NCBI RefSeq assembly: GCF_014698235.1
Contig: NZ_JACJSP010000009.1
Span: 1-64,000, forward strand
Direction of reading: 5' to 3'
From: Limnothrix sp. FACHB-406
Lineage (GTDB): Bacteria > Cyanobacteriota > Cyanobacteriia > CACIAM-69d
DNA length: 64,000 nt
Shown here: piece after piece, positions 53,928 through 61,780 of the stretch
Numbering within the stretch: position 1 is the stretch's first letter
Layout: each line of letters opens with the position of its first letter
Notes under the pieces: generated by a model
Database searches by the model: none
Told to the model about the DNA's origin: nothing
What the model saw: only the letters and a program-made list of their open reading frames with translations
Position numbers and translations under genes: made by a program

Positions 53928-54125
53928 ATGCCTAAACTCAAAACTCGCAAAGCTGCCGCCAAGCGCTTTCGCAAGACCGGTAGCGGTAAATTTGCCCGCC
54001 GGAGCGCCCTGCGTAGCCACCTTCTAGAAAAGAAGAGCGCTGTTCGTAAGCGTCGTTTGGCCGGTGCGGCTCTGGTGCACGAGCGCGATGCAGACAACGT
54101 GCAACTCATGTTGCCTTATCTCTAA
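53928..54125 (+). CDS. rpmI: 50S ribosomal protein L35
   Basis: A 65-residue highly basic protein. [18 protein letters not shown] is the invariant L35 start, and [23 protein letters not shown] follows. ATG 53928 is the true start; an in-frame upstream codon at 53886 would add 14 residues. It is followed by rplT after 126 bp, the standard order. Confidence 0.97.
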   Translation: MPKLKTRKAAAKRFRKTGSGKFARRSALRSHLLEKKSAVRKRRLAGAALVHERDADNVQLMLPYL

Positions 54126-54251
54126 GGACAAAATCCTCGCAGCTTTTGCCCGGGGAACCTGTCAATGCTAGTTGCCGCTATCTCGATCGGCGCTTCCCCG
54201 CTTTCCTCTGTTTTTTCTGTATTGCTTTAGTTTCAAGCAAAGTCAACCCCT

Positions 54252-54611
54252 ATGGCACGTGTTAAGCGCGGCAATGTTGCTCGCAAACGCCGCAAAAAGA
54301 TTCTGAAGCTCGCCAAGGGCTTCCGTGGTTCCCACTCGCGTCTGTTCCGCACCGCTAACCAGCAGGTAATGAAGGCCCTGCGGAGCGCCTATCGCGATCG
54401 CCGTCGCCGCAAGCGCGATTTCCGTCGCCTGTGGATTGCACGGATCAACGCTGCTGCTCGGATCAATGGCACGAGCTATAGCCAATTGGTGGGCAACCTG
54501 AAGAAGGCTGATATTCTGTTGAACCGGAAAATGCTGGCCCAGTTGGCTGTTCTGGATCCTGAAGTGTTTGGCAAGGTGGCCGAAGCTGCCAAGGCAAAAG
54601 CTGCGGGCTAA
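54252..54611 (+). CDS. rplT: 50S ribosomal protein L20
   Basis: A 119-residue basic protein that organises 23S rRNA early in 50S assembly. [24 protein letters not shown] and the C-terminal [18 protein letters not shown] are typical of the family. It starts at ATG 54252. With rpmI it forms the standard pair; infC is not adjacent here. In many bacteria L20 represses this operon by binding its mRNA leader; no leader structure was examined. A terminator follows at 54745. Confidence 0.98.
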   Translation: MARVKRGNVARKRRKKILKLAKGFRGSHSRLFRTANQQVMKALRSAYRDRRRRKRDFRRLWIARINAAARINGTSYSQLVGNLKKADILLNRKMLAQLAVLDPEVFGKVAEAAKAKAAG

Positions 54612-54744
54612 GGGTGCGATCGCTTGATTTTGCGAATCAATCCAGCCGATGGGTGCAGCTTAATTCAGCACTTCGTTCAGCAAAATGATGGCGATGGCCA
54701 GTGGTGCTCAGGCGTGATAGCAACATCGATCCTTCTGGATAGTG

Positions 54745-54766
54745 AGGGCGCGGGCGATCGCGCCCT
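54745..54766 (+). terminator. Terminator of rpmI-rplT
   Basis: agggcgcg (54745-54752) pairs with cgcgccct (54759-54766) around ggcgat, forming an 8-bp stem followed by only two T (ttgct). It lies 134 bp after rplT, the first strong stem in the spacer, so it is the probable terminator. The loop side includes a HIP1 octamer. Confidence 0.55.
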
Positions 54767-54767
54767 T

Positions 54768-54806
54768 TGCTATTGATGCGATGCTATTGATGTGGTGCTA
54801 TTGATG
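54768..54806. repeat. 14-bp period repeat before ycf37
   Basis: The core tgctattgatg occurs at 54768-54778, 54782-54792 and 54796-54806, a 14-bp period, immediately after the rpmI-rplT stem-loop. The ycf37 start is 84 bp downstream, so the array lies close to where its promoter should be. Confidence 0.8.
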
Positions 54807-54890
54807 TAGCTGCTGGTCAACGAAAAGCCCTAGCAATTTCAATTTTTTTAATTAACGAGTCCCCCTTTCAATCCTCTTGCTTTAATCCCT

Positions 54891-55409
54891 ATGGAAGGCT
54901 CAGTTGGTATTGTCTATATTTCAATTTTGGTGGGGCTGCTGTCGATCGTGGCCTTTTTTGTACTGCGTCAGGTGTTCAAAACTCGTCGCCTAGAAAATAC
55001 CCTCAGCCGCTTGCAAAAAGCCGCCAGCAGTGGGGAAGCAGGTGCTCAGGCGTTTTATGAACTGGGCAGTATTTACATGGATAAAAAAATGTATGGCCAG
55101 GCGATCGAGCAATTCCAGCGATCGCTCAAGAAAGGTGAAGAAGAATCCACCGATAACTTGGCCATTGTTTACAACGCTTTGGGATTTGCCTACGTGGCCC
55201 AAGAGCAGTTTGATTTGGCCATTCGGCAATACAAAGAAGCCGTCAAACTCAACGGCGGCTACGTGACCGCCTGGAATAACTTGGGATTTGCCTACGAGAA
55301 AAAACAACTGGTGAAGCAAGCCTTGGAAGCCTATGAAGCAGCCTTGGCGGCCGATCCCAAAAATGATGTGGCGAAGCGCCGTCTGGAGTCATTGCAAAAG
55401 CGCGCATAA
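54891..55409 (+). CDS. ycf37: Ycf37, photosystem I assembly TPR protein
   Basis: A 172-residue protein with one N-terminal membrane segment (IVYISILVGLLSIVAFFVL) and three TPR units (about 53-165: AFYELGSIYMDKKMYGQAI, VYNALGFAYVAQEQFDLAI, AWNNLGFAYEKKQLVKQAL). Length, anchor and repeats match Ycf37 (Slr0171 of Synechocystis), which helps assemble and stabilise photosystem I. Start ATG 54891. A terminator follows. Confidence 0.87.
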   Translation: MEGSVGIVYISILVGLLSIVAFFVLRQVFKTRRLENTLSRLQKAASSGEAGAQAFYELGSIYMDKKMYGQAIEQFQRSLKKGEEESTDNLAIVYNALGFAYVAQEQFDLAIRQYKEAVKLNGGYVTAWNNLGFAYEKKQLVKQALEAYEAALAADPKNDVAKRRLESLQKRA

Positions 55410-55421
55410 AATCAACAGCAG

Positions 55422-55456
55422 GGGCAAGGATTCCACAGACCTTGCCCTTGTTTGTT
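55422..55456 (+). terminator. Intrinsic terminator of ycf37
   Basis: gggcaagg (55422-55429) pairs perfectly with ccttgccc (55440-55447) around a 10-nt loop, followed by ttgtttgtttttg. It begins 13 bp past the stop codon. Confidence 0.8.
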
Positions 55457-55501
55457 TTTGTCGCGACGGGGTTAACCAACGGCTGTTGATGGCAATCAAA
55501 G

Positions 55502-55571
55502 CCTGGAAATTAAAACCTGGGAATTAAAACCTGGGAATTAAAACCTGGGAATTAAAACCTGGGAATTAACG
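55502..55571. repeat. 14-bp tandem repeat, five copies
   Basis: The unit cctgggaattaaaa is present five times in register (55502-55515, 55516-55529, 55530-55543, 55544-55557, 55558-55571); the middle three are identical and the first and last diverge slightly. It ends 40 bp before the DUF937 gene start and so lies in its promoter or leader. Confidence 0.9.
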
Positions 55572-55611
55572 CCTGCTTGCGATCTTGATTGGAAAACTTG
55601 AGGATTCGACC

Positions 55612-56109
55612 ATGTTGGATATGTTGTCTTCGCTGCTGAGAAATCCTGCCCTGGCCGGTGGTTCAGGGGACTTGGGAGCCATGTTGCAAACCTTCCAAGC
55701 CATCAGTAGCCAAGGGGGATTGGACTTGGCGAACACCCAAGCGGTGATGGGAATTGTGGCGAAATATTTGAAAGAGGGCTTGCAGGCTAACCAGGCGGCC
55801 AATGGTTTTGACCAAACCCAAGCGTTGGTTGATCAATTGGGCGGCACGGAACCCAATGCGGCGGCGATCGAGGCGTTTTTGAATCAACCCCAAGTGGAAC
55901 AAATGCTGGGGGAAATTGAGGCCCGCACAGGGCTGCCCGCCGGGTCGATCGAACCGATTTTGCCGATGGCAGTGCCCCTGATGCTGAACTTTTTAAAGTC
56001 CAACGAGCAAGGCAATTCGCTCCTTAGTGGCTATTTGGATAGCGACGGGGATGGGGATATTGATATGTCGGATTTGATGGGCTTGGCGATGAAATACCTG
56101 AATCGCTAG
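55612..56109 (+). CDS. DUF937/YidB-like protein with an EF-hand-like loop
   Basis: A 165-residue cytoplasmic protein, Gly/Gln/Asn-rich in the first half (MLDMLSSLLRNPALAGGSGDLGAML), with a DUF937/YidB-like helical body (about 60-135). The C-terminus has a calcium-loop-like motif DSDGDGDIDMSD (about 144-155), followed by a short helix. YidB-like proteins have no known role. Start ATG 55612 has gagga seven bases upstream. The 14-bp repeat lies just before it. It converges with the YyaL gene across the second copy of the dispersed element. Confidence 0.78.
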   Translation: MLDMLSSLLRNPALAGGSGDLGAMLQTFQAISSQGGLDLANTQAVMGIVAKYLKEGLQANQAANGFDQTQALVDQLGGTEPNAAAIEAFLNQPQVEQMLGEIEARTGLPAGSIEPILPMAVPLMLNFLKSNEQGNSLLSGYLDSDGDGDIDMSDLMGLAMKYLNR

Positions 56110-56142
56110 GGCTGGTTCGATCGCAAACATGAACGCTAGGAT

Positions 56143-56274
56143 CTGTCGTCACTGCCTGGAATCCAGCGAAAACGGTTGATCTTCCATCTTCTAAGCGCCG
56201 TAACAAGGGGCTTAAGCCCCTTGTCCCCCGCGATCTCACCACAGTGGAACCAGGGTTTTGGGTGAATTGATAAC
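56143..56274. repeat. Dispersed intergenic element, copy 2
   Basis: Second copy of the element at 8531-8661. Its palindrome is at 56203-56224 (22 nt perfect), again exactly 60 bp from the ctgtcgtca start. It fills most of the convergent spacer between the DUF937 gene and the YyaL gene, where the palindrome could also stop transcription. Confidence 0.8.
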
Positions 56275-56313
56275 CGTTCCTAGCGTGGCGAGCTGGAACT
56301 AGCCACTGCGAGC

Positions 56314-58401
56314 CTACCCCTGGCATTGCTTCAGCAAAGACCAGAGTTGAGCTTGATCCGTGGCGGCAGGCAGGCAGGTTAGCCCTTTGCAAACCAGGGC
56401 GATCGCCCCTTGCGGTAATTGCTGATCCAGCCGCAAAACCGTAGTGGGCAAATATTGCTGGGCCAAGAGGGTCAGGGTTTCCGCCTTGGCCCGCACCAGC
56501 ACGGGCCGCTGGAACTGATCCAAGGCTGCCAGCAAACTGGGACAAGCGCGGGGGTGCTCGTCTAAGAAACGATGGAAACTGCGGAAGCCCTGTTCAGCGC
56601 GATCGAGATAGGTCAAATTTTCCGTGAGCAGGGCCAGGCGCACCAAGTTGCCCAGGGCTGTGCCGTTGGCGGCGGGGGTGGCGTTGTCGATGATGCTCCG
56701 CTCGCGAATGATTAAATCCGGGCGATCGTCCGCGTTGAAATATCCGCCATGATCGGCATCCCACAGGTGCTGATCAAATTCCGCCTGAAGTTGGGTCGCC
56801 AAGGCCAGCCACTGATCCGCCTCTGAGGGAGTAATTTGCCCCGTGGCGATCAGGGCTGTTGCGGCCTGGTGCAGTTCCAGCAGGCTGCGGATCACTTCGG
56901 CGTAGTCTTCTGCTTGGACCCTGATCGCCGGTCGTCCGTCGTAGTTCAGCCGATAGAAGCGATCGCCCGCACCGTGATGAGTTTGCAAAAAGCGGGCCGC
57001 TCCGGCAGCTAACTGGTAGGCGGGCAAGTCCTGAAACACGGCGGCCACCCGGGCCAACCCGGCAATCATCAAACCATTCCAAGCGGCGATCGCTTTGGTG
57101 TCGGTGACAGCGGGAATGCGACCGGGCCAAGCGACGGTTTTCGCCTCGGTGGCGTTGCGGGCGGGTGGAAATTGGGCCAACTGGGCGCGGGGCTGGCCGT
57201 AACGCACCGTGAACAGGCGATCGAGCGCCTCTGTCACCCCATCCGGCAAGGTTCCGCCCGATCGCCGCTGCAACACATTCACACCTTCAAAGTTGCCCGG
57301 CACTGAAACCGTGAACTGTTCCACCAATGCCGAGAGGGCTTCTGGTTCCAGCAGGGATTCCAGCTCATCCCAGCCCCAAACGTAAAATGCACCTTCTTCC
57401 GGTTCCGCCGCTGCGGGATCGGTGAAGCTGTCGGCATCTTGGGCCGCATAGAAGCCGCCATCGGGATTGGTCATTTCACGGCGGAGCCAGTCGATCGCCC
57501 CAAAAATTCCCGATCGCAGGGAGGGATCTTGGGCCCCCGCACTCCACAGATTCGCCAAAAACTCCACGATTTGCCCATTGTCGTAGAGCATTTTTTCAAA
57601 ATGGGGCACTGTCCAGGTGGGATCAACGGTGTAGCGATGAAAGCCGCCGCCCACATGGTCGTTGATGCCGCCCAGGGCCAGGGCCACCCCCCGTTGCAAA
57701 CTGGGGCGCAGGGCTTCTGGAATTTGGTCGCTCCAAGGCTCGGGACTGGTGACCCGATAGCCCCGCAACACAAAATCCGCATAGGGAATCATTGGAAACC
57801 GATTGCTCGATCGCCCTTCGGCCAAAACCGCTGCATTTTCCTGCCAACCTTGCTCAACCAGGGTGCGATCGAACAAATTGGCCCCCGTCGCCAAATCCAC
57901 CGTTGGTTGCAGGGCCGCCAGAATTTGCCCCTTAATTTGGGCCACTTGCTCCGGCTGCTGGTCGTAGTGATCGCGCAGCGCTTGCAACAATTGCAAAAAT
58001 CCTGGCCGGCCATAGCGCGGCTCCACCGGAAAATAGGTTCCCCCATAAAACGGCACTAAATCGTAGGGATCCAGCCAAATATTCAACGGCCAGCCCCCTT
58101 GGGTAATCATCATTTGCAGCGCTTGCATATAGATGCTGTCGATGTCGGGGCGCTCTTCCCGATCGACCTTAATGGGCAAGAAATTCGCATTCAGATAATC
58201 CGCGATCGCCGGATCTGAAAAGGCTTCACCCTCCATCACCGTGCACCAATGGCAACTGGAATAGCCAATGGACAAAAAAATCGGTTTATTTTCCTGTTTC
58301 GCTTGAGCAAGGGCTTCCTCACACCAAGGCCACCAGTCAATGGGATTATTCGCGTGTTTTTGTAGATATAAACTCTGGCTACTAGCAAGGCGATTAGGCA
58401 T
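56314..58401 (-). CDS. YyaL/DUF255 thioredoxin-domain protein
   Basis: A 695-residue protein. An N-terminal thioredoxin-like domain (1-165) has the redox pair in [18 protein letters not shown] (C-H-W-C, about 50-53) and [14 protein letters not shown] long (alpha/alpha)6-type helical region follows (170-690) with [22 protein letters not shown] and [11 protein letters not shown]. This layout is the conserved YyaL family (SSP411 in animals), whose function is not settled. Length matches the family. Start ATG 58401. Confidence 0.93.
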   Translation of the reverse strand: MPNRLASSQSLYLQKHANNPIDWWPWCEEALAQAKQENKPIFLSIGYSSCHWCTVMEGEAFSDPAIADYLNANFLPIKVDREERPDIDSIYMQALQMMITQGGWPLNIWLDPYDLVPFYGGTYFPVEPRYGRPGFLQLLQALRDHYDQQPEQVAQIKGQILAALQPTVDLATGANLFDRTLVEQGWQENAAVLAEGRSSNRFPMIPYADFVLRGYRVTSPEPWSDQIPEALRPSLQRGVALALGGINDHVGGGFHRYTVDPTWTVPHFEKMLYDNGQIVEFLANLWSAGAQDPSLRSGIFGAIDWLRREMTNPDGGFYAAQDADSFTDPAAAEPEEGAFYVWGWDELESLLEPEALSALVEQFTVSVPGNFEGVNVLQRRSGGTLPDGVTEALDRLFTVRYGQPRAQLAQFPPARNATEAKTVAWPGRIPAVTDTKAIAAWNGLMIAGLARVAAVFQDLPAYQLAAGAARFLQTHHGAGDRFYRLNYDGRPAIRVQAEDYAEVIRSLLELHQAATALIATGQITPSEADQWLALATQLQAEFDQHLWDADHGGYFNADDRPDLIIRERSIIDNATPAANGTALGNLVRLALLTENLTYLDRAEQGFRSFHRFLDEHPRACPSLLAALDQFQRPVLVRAKAETLTLLAQQYLPTTVLRLDQQLPQGAIALVCKGLTCLPAATDQAQLWSLLKQCQG

Positions 58402-58477
58402 GATGATTTAGGCGACTGGGATTGGCTAAATTTGAACGGTTAAGTTTCGGTGGCGACGATTTTAAGATTTTGTTTGC

Positions 58478-58822
58478 TTAAGATTTGGTTTGATCACTAA
58501 AAATCAAATAAGCAGCACCCGCTAGCAACATAGCAGCCAGAAAGTAATTGCGTGTCACAGGAACTTTCATATACCAAACGCTAAATCCAGCGAACACCAC
58601 CATCGTAATAACTTCCTGCAAAACCTTGAGTTGCGGTAGATTAAAGTATTGCGTGCCCAGGCGATTGGCAGGTACTTGAAAACAATATTCTAGAAAGGCG
58701 ATCAGCCAACTTACGACAATTGCAACCCACAGGGGTGCAGTCTTCAAATCTTTTAAATGACCATACCAAGCAAAGGTCATAAAAATATTGGAAATCATCA
58801 ATAAGCCAATGAGGTTCCACAT
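58478..58822 (-). CDS. DUF486 small membrane protein
   Basis: A 114-residue membrane protein with four hydrophobic segments and the family motifs FMTFAWYGHLK, WLIAFLEYCFQVPANRLG and LKVLQEVITMVVFAGFSV. DUF486 is related in size to small drug/metabolite transporters but has no known substrate. Start ATG 58822. It is 76 bp upstream of yyaL's start on the same strand. Confidence 0.92.
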   Translation of the reverse strand: MWNLIGLLMISNIFMTFAWYGHLKDLKTAPLWVAIVVSWLIAFLEYCFQVPANRLGTQYFNLPQLKVLQEVITMVVFAGFSVWYMKVPVTRNYFLAAMLLAGAAYLIFSDQTKS

Positions 58823-58898
58823 AGCTAGAAGGGTTTAACACCATTCAGAAGAGATGGGATTCTAAGCAGGACTGAGCGCATTTTGACTGGCGATCGCC

Positions 58899-59750
58899 CT
58901 AGTTTAATGGCCAACCGAGGCGGGTGGGTTGCTCATAGATTTTTACTAGGGTGTTCAGATCCCGATCGGAAATGGGGGGCGGATTGGCCACGGCGGCGGC
59001 ATAAAGCGCGTCTTGGGGATTAGGACTGTGGCCCCAAATTCCCAGGGCATGGCCCAACTCATGGCGAGCCGTGCCCAACAGTTGAGCAAACGCGCGATCG
59101 CCCCGCAACAGCATCGTAAATCGGTGGGCTAGTCGGGGGCGATCGCCCCGTAGATCCCAATAGAACTCATAGGTGGTGCGGGCGTTGGCGGCTCGGGGCA
59201 AACCGGCCGCATTGCGCAGGGTGGGATTGCCCAGGGCGATGGTGATGTCGGCCGGGGTTGAATCCCCAGCGTCCAGCAGTTGCAGCGATAGATAGGGTTG
59301 CCAATCGGTGATCGCCTGGGTCACGGCCTTGCGCCAAGCTGCCGCGCGGGGCGGTGTGGGGGCAAGGGCAACGGTGATCGGAAACTGCGACCAGATCAGG
59401 TGACCCACGATCGAGGGTTCAATTTGGTCGAAGTAATCTGGACTAGAGGAATCTGGGTCGAAGTCATCCCCGGCCCCGTTACGCGGCGGAACAAGTCTTG
59501 ATTGGGCCGCCGGGCGATCGCGCCACTGTTGCAAACGGGTTGGCAACGGGTGTACCTGGGGCGGTGGTAGTTGGGAGAGCAGGGCCGGCAGTGGTTCCGT
59601 TGCTTGGGCGAGCGAATCACCCCCCCGATCGGCTAGCCCCCCAATTCCCAGACCACTCCAGACCCAACTGCTCAAAACACCGCAGAGCGCGATCGCCCCA
59701 TAGACCATCGCGCTCTGCCATCGTTGTCGGTTGCGGGACACCCCACCCAT
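58899..59750 (-). CDS. Exported metzincin-type zinc metalloprotease
   Basis: A 283-residue protein with an N-terminal hydrophobic anchor or signal (about 15-35: MVYGAIALCGVLSSWVW). A Pro/Asp-rich linker follows, and a catalytic domain (about 115-283). The zinc motif is HELGHALGIWGH (H-E-x-x-H-x-x-G-x-x-H), as in matrixins and related metzincins. The Met-turn, usually x-x-M-Y, reads DALY, so Leu replaces Met. The role may be extracellular proteolysis; substrate unknown. Start ATG 59750, 13 bp after secG, same strand. Confidence 0.87.
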   Translation of the reverse strand: MGGVSRNRQRWQSAMVYGAIALCGVLSSWVWSGLGIGGLADRGGDSLAQATEPLPALLSQLPPPQVHPLPTRLQQWRDRPAAQSRLVPPRNGAGDDFDPDSSSPDYFDQIEPSIVGHLIWSQFPITVALAPTPPRAAAWRKAVTQAITDWQPYLSLQLLDAGDSTPADITIALGNPTLRNAAGLPRAANARTTYEFYWDLRGDRPRLAHRFTMLLRGDRAFAQLLGTARHELGHALGIWGHSPNPQDALYAAAVANPPPISDRDLNTLVKIYEQPTRLGWPLN

Positions 59751-59763
59751 TGGGCGATCGCCC

Positions 59764-59994
59764 CTAACCCTTCAGCCAGCCGGCACTCAGCACCACCGCC
59801 AAACCCATGAACACCAAAGCCAGCGTCCAGGTAATGCGATTTAGCGTGGCTTCCGCGCTCTTGGTGCTCGAAAACAGTTGAGCTTGGCCGCCAATGCCGC
59901 CGAGACCGTCACCCTTGGGGCTGTGCAACAGCACAAACACCACCAAACCGAGGGCAGACAGGGCCCAGATTATTTCCAAAATCGTGGTCAACAT
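59764..59994 (-). CDS. secG: Preprotein translocase subunit SecG
   Basis: A 76-residue protein with two membrane segments (LEIIWALSALGLVVFVLL and TWTLALVFMGLAVVLSAGW) around the loop HSPKGDGLGGIGGQAQLFSSTKSAE, the SecG signature. It assists SecYE-dependent protein export. Start ATG 59994. It lies 80 bp downstream of gpmI and 13 bp upstream of the metzincin gene, suggesting one transcript. Confidence 0.95.
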   Translation of the reverse strand: MLTTILEIIWALSALGLVVFVLLHSPKGDGLGGIGGQAQLFSSTKSAEATLNRITWTLALVFMGLAVVLSAGWLKG

Positions 59995-60074
59995 AGGAAA
60001 CGCAGGATTGTACCCAGCAATAGCGGAATCAACATTTTACGGCCGGATGGAGACCCCCAGCGGCCCCCGTGGGT

Positions 60075-61691
60075 CTAAACGCCTACCGTGACCGGCGTGC
60101 GATTCAACTTGGCTTCATAGGCCGCCGGAGCTACGATCGACTTGCCCGTCATTTCAGAGGGCTGGGGCAAATTCAGCAATTGCAGAATCGTCGGCGCAAT
60201 ATCCGCCAAGCAACCATCATCCCGCAACTGAACATCGCAGCCATGGCCGACCACCTTGCGGCGCTCCCCTTCCACCACGATGAATGGGACACGGTTAGTG
60301 GTGTGGGCCGTCCAGGGATTACCCGCCTCATCGAACATGTATTCCGCATTCCCGTGGTCAGCGGTGATCAGCACCGTGCCGCCCACCTTGGAAACCGCCG
60401 TTAACACCCGGCCCAAACAGCGATCAACCGTTTCAATGGCCTGAATGGCCGCTTCCATCTGTCCGGTGTGGCCCACCATGTCTGGATTGGCATAGTTCAC
60501 CACCACCAAGGAGTAGACCTCCTTTTGAATGGCGGAAACCACCGCATCGGTTACCGCGTCCGCAGACATGGCCGGCGCGCGATCGTAAGTTGGCACCATC
60601 GGACTCGGGATCAGCACCCGATCTTCTCCTTCAAAGGGATCTTCCAAACCACCATTGAAGAAGTAGGTGACATGGGCATATTTTTCCGTTTCGGCGGCTC
60701 GAAACTGGCGGAGGCGATGATTCGCCAACACCTCACCCAAAATGTTTTTCAGATCCTGCGGCGCGAAGGCCACGGCCACGGGTAGCTCGGGATCATATTG
60801 GGTGAATGTGACGAAATGGATCGGTTGCACCAGTTCGCGCTCAAACCCATCAAACTGAGGATCCATGAACGCTTGGGTGAGCTGCCGCGCCCGATCGGGA
60901 CGGAAATTGAAGAAAATTACGCCGTCTTGGGCCGCCACGGCCCCCGGAGCCACCCGCACCGGCAGAATGAACTCATCAAAAACCTTTTCCGCGTAGGAGT
61001 CCTGAAGGATCTGCACGGGCGATCGCCCATCCACTTCACCCTCCGTTGCCATCACCTGGTAGGCCTTTTGCACCCGATCCCAGCGGCGATCGCGATCCAT
61101 CGCGTAGTAGCGCCCGGAAACCGTCGTGATTTGACCCACCCCCGCGTCATCAATCAGCCCTTGCAGTCGAGTCAGAAACTCAATGCCACTGTTGGGCTGG
61201 GTGTCGCGACCATCGGTGATGGCGTGAATACAGACTTCCGTGATTCCCTGTTGCGTTGCCAGCTTCAGCAACCCGGCCACATGATCCAAATGAGAATGCA
61301 CACCCCCATCGGAACAAAGGCCAATCAGATGGAGCTTGCCGCCACTGGCTTTAACCTGCTGACAGGTGGCGACCAGGGCAGGATTGCTCAAAATTGAATC
61401 GTCTTCAACGGCATCGGAAATGCGAACCAACTCTTGGGGCACAATCCGACCCGCACCAATGTTCAGGTGGCCCACTTCGGAGTTACCCATTTGCCCCTCG
61501 GGCAGGCCAACCGCCTTACCTGATGTGCGGATCAGTGTGTGGGGATAGGCTGCCCAAAGGCTATCAACGATCGGGGTTTTCGCTTCGGCAATCGCATTAC
61601 CGTTGCGATCTTCGCGGTAGCCCCAGCCGTCAAGAATGATCAGCACGACAGGGGAGACAGTTGACTCCACCATACTCTGATTGCTCTTCAT
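60075..61691 (-). CDS. gpmI: 2,3-bisphosphoglycerate-independent phosphoglycerate mutase
   Basis: The glycolytic enzyme that interconverts 3- and 2-phosphoglycerate using two Mn ions and a phosphoserine. The 538-residue protein has VVLIILDGWG, the catalytic Ser in GQMGNSEVGHLNIG, DGRDTQPNSG and TADHGNAEYM, all expected. Start ATG 61691. In cyanobacteria this enzyme is a control point for carbon flow out of the Calvin cycle. It sits upstream of secG, same strand. Confidence 0.97.
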   Translation of the reverse strand: MKSNQSMVESTVSPVVLIILDGWGYREDRNGNAIAEAKTPIVDSLWAAYPHTLIRTSGKAVGLPEGQMGNSEVGHLNIGAGRIVPQELVRISDAVEDDSILSNPALVATCQQVKASGGKLHLIGLCSDGGVHSHLDHVAGLLKLATQQGITEVCIHAITDGRDTQPNSGIEFLTRLQGLIDDAGVGQITTVSGRYYAMDRDRRWDRVQKAYQVMATEGEVDGRSPVQILQDSYAEKVFDEFILPVRVAPGAVAAQDGVIFFNFRPDRARQLTQAFMDPQFDGFERELVQPIHFVTFTQYDPELPVAVAFAPQDLKNILGEVLANHRLRQFRAAETEKYAHVTYFFNGGLEDPFEGEDRVLIPSPMVPTYDRAPAMSADAVTDAVVSAIQKEVYSLVVVNYANPDMVGHTGQMEAAIQAIETVDRCLGRVLTAVSKVGGTVLITADHGNAEYMFDEAGNPWTAHTTNRVPFIVVEGERRKVVGHGCDVQLRDDGCLADIAPTILQLLNLPQPSEMTGKSIVAPAAYEAKLNRTPVTVGV

Positions 61692-61740
61692 ATTTGCTTA
61701 ATTTTCCCGCCATAATAGCACCGAGATTTAACCTATAAGC

Positions 61741-61766
61741 CTGGGATGGTTTGTGGCGCATCCCAG
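61741..61766 (-). terminator. Stem-loop between the ABC-F gene and gpmI
   Basis: ctgggatg (61741-61748) pairs with catcccag (61759-61766) around a 10-nt loop, 15 bp past the ABC-F gene stop. It lacks a T-run, so it may only attenuate. Confidence 0.45.
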
Positions 61767-61780
61767 ACGTTACAAGGTAT

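Noticed and set aside
55502-55571. Possible CRISPR array
   Set aside because: The copies are directly abutting 14-mers without spacers. No cas gene is in the window and none of the other arrays has spacer-separated repeats.
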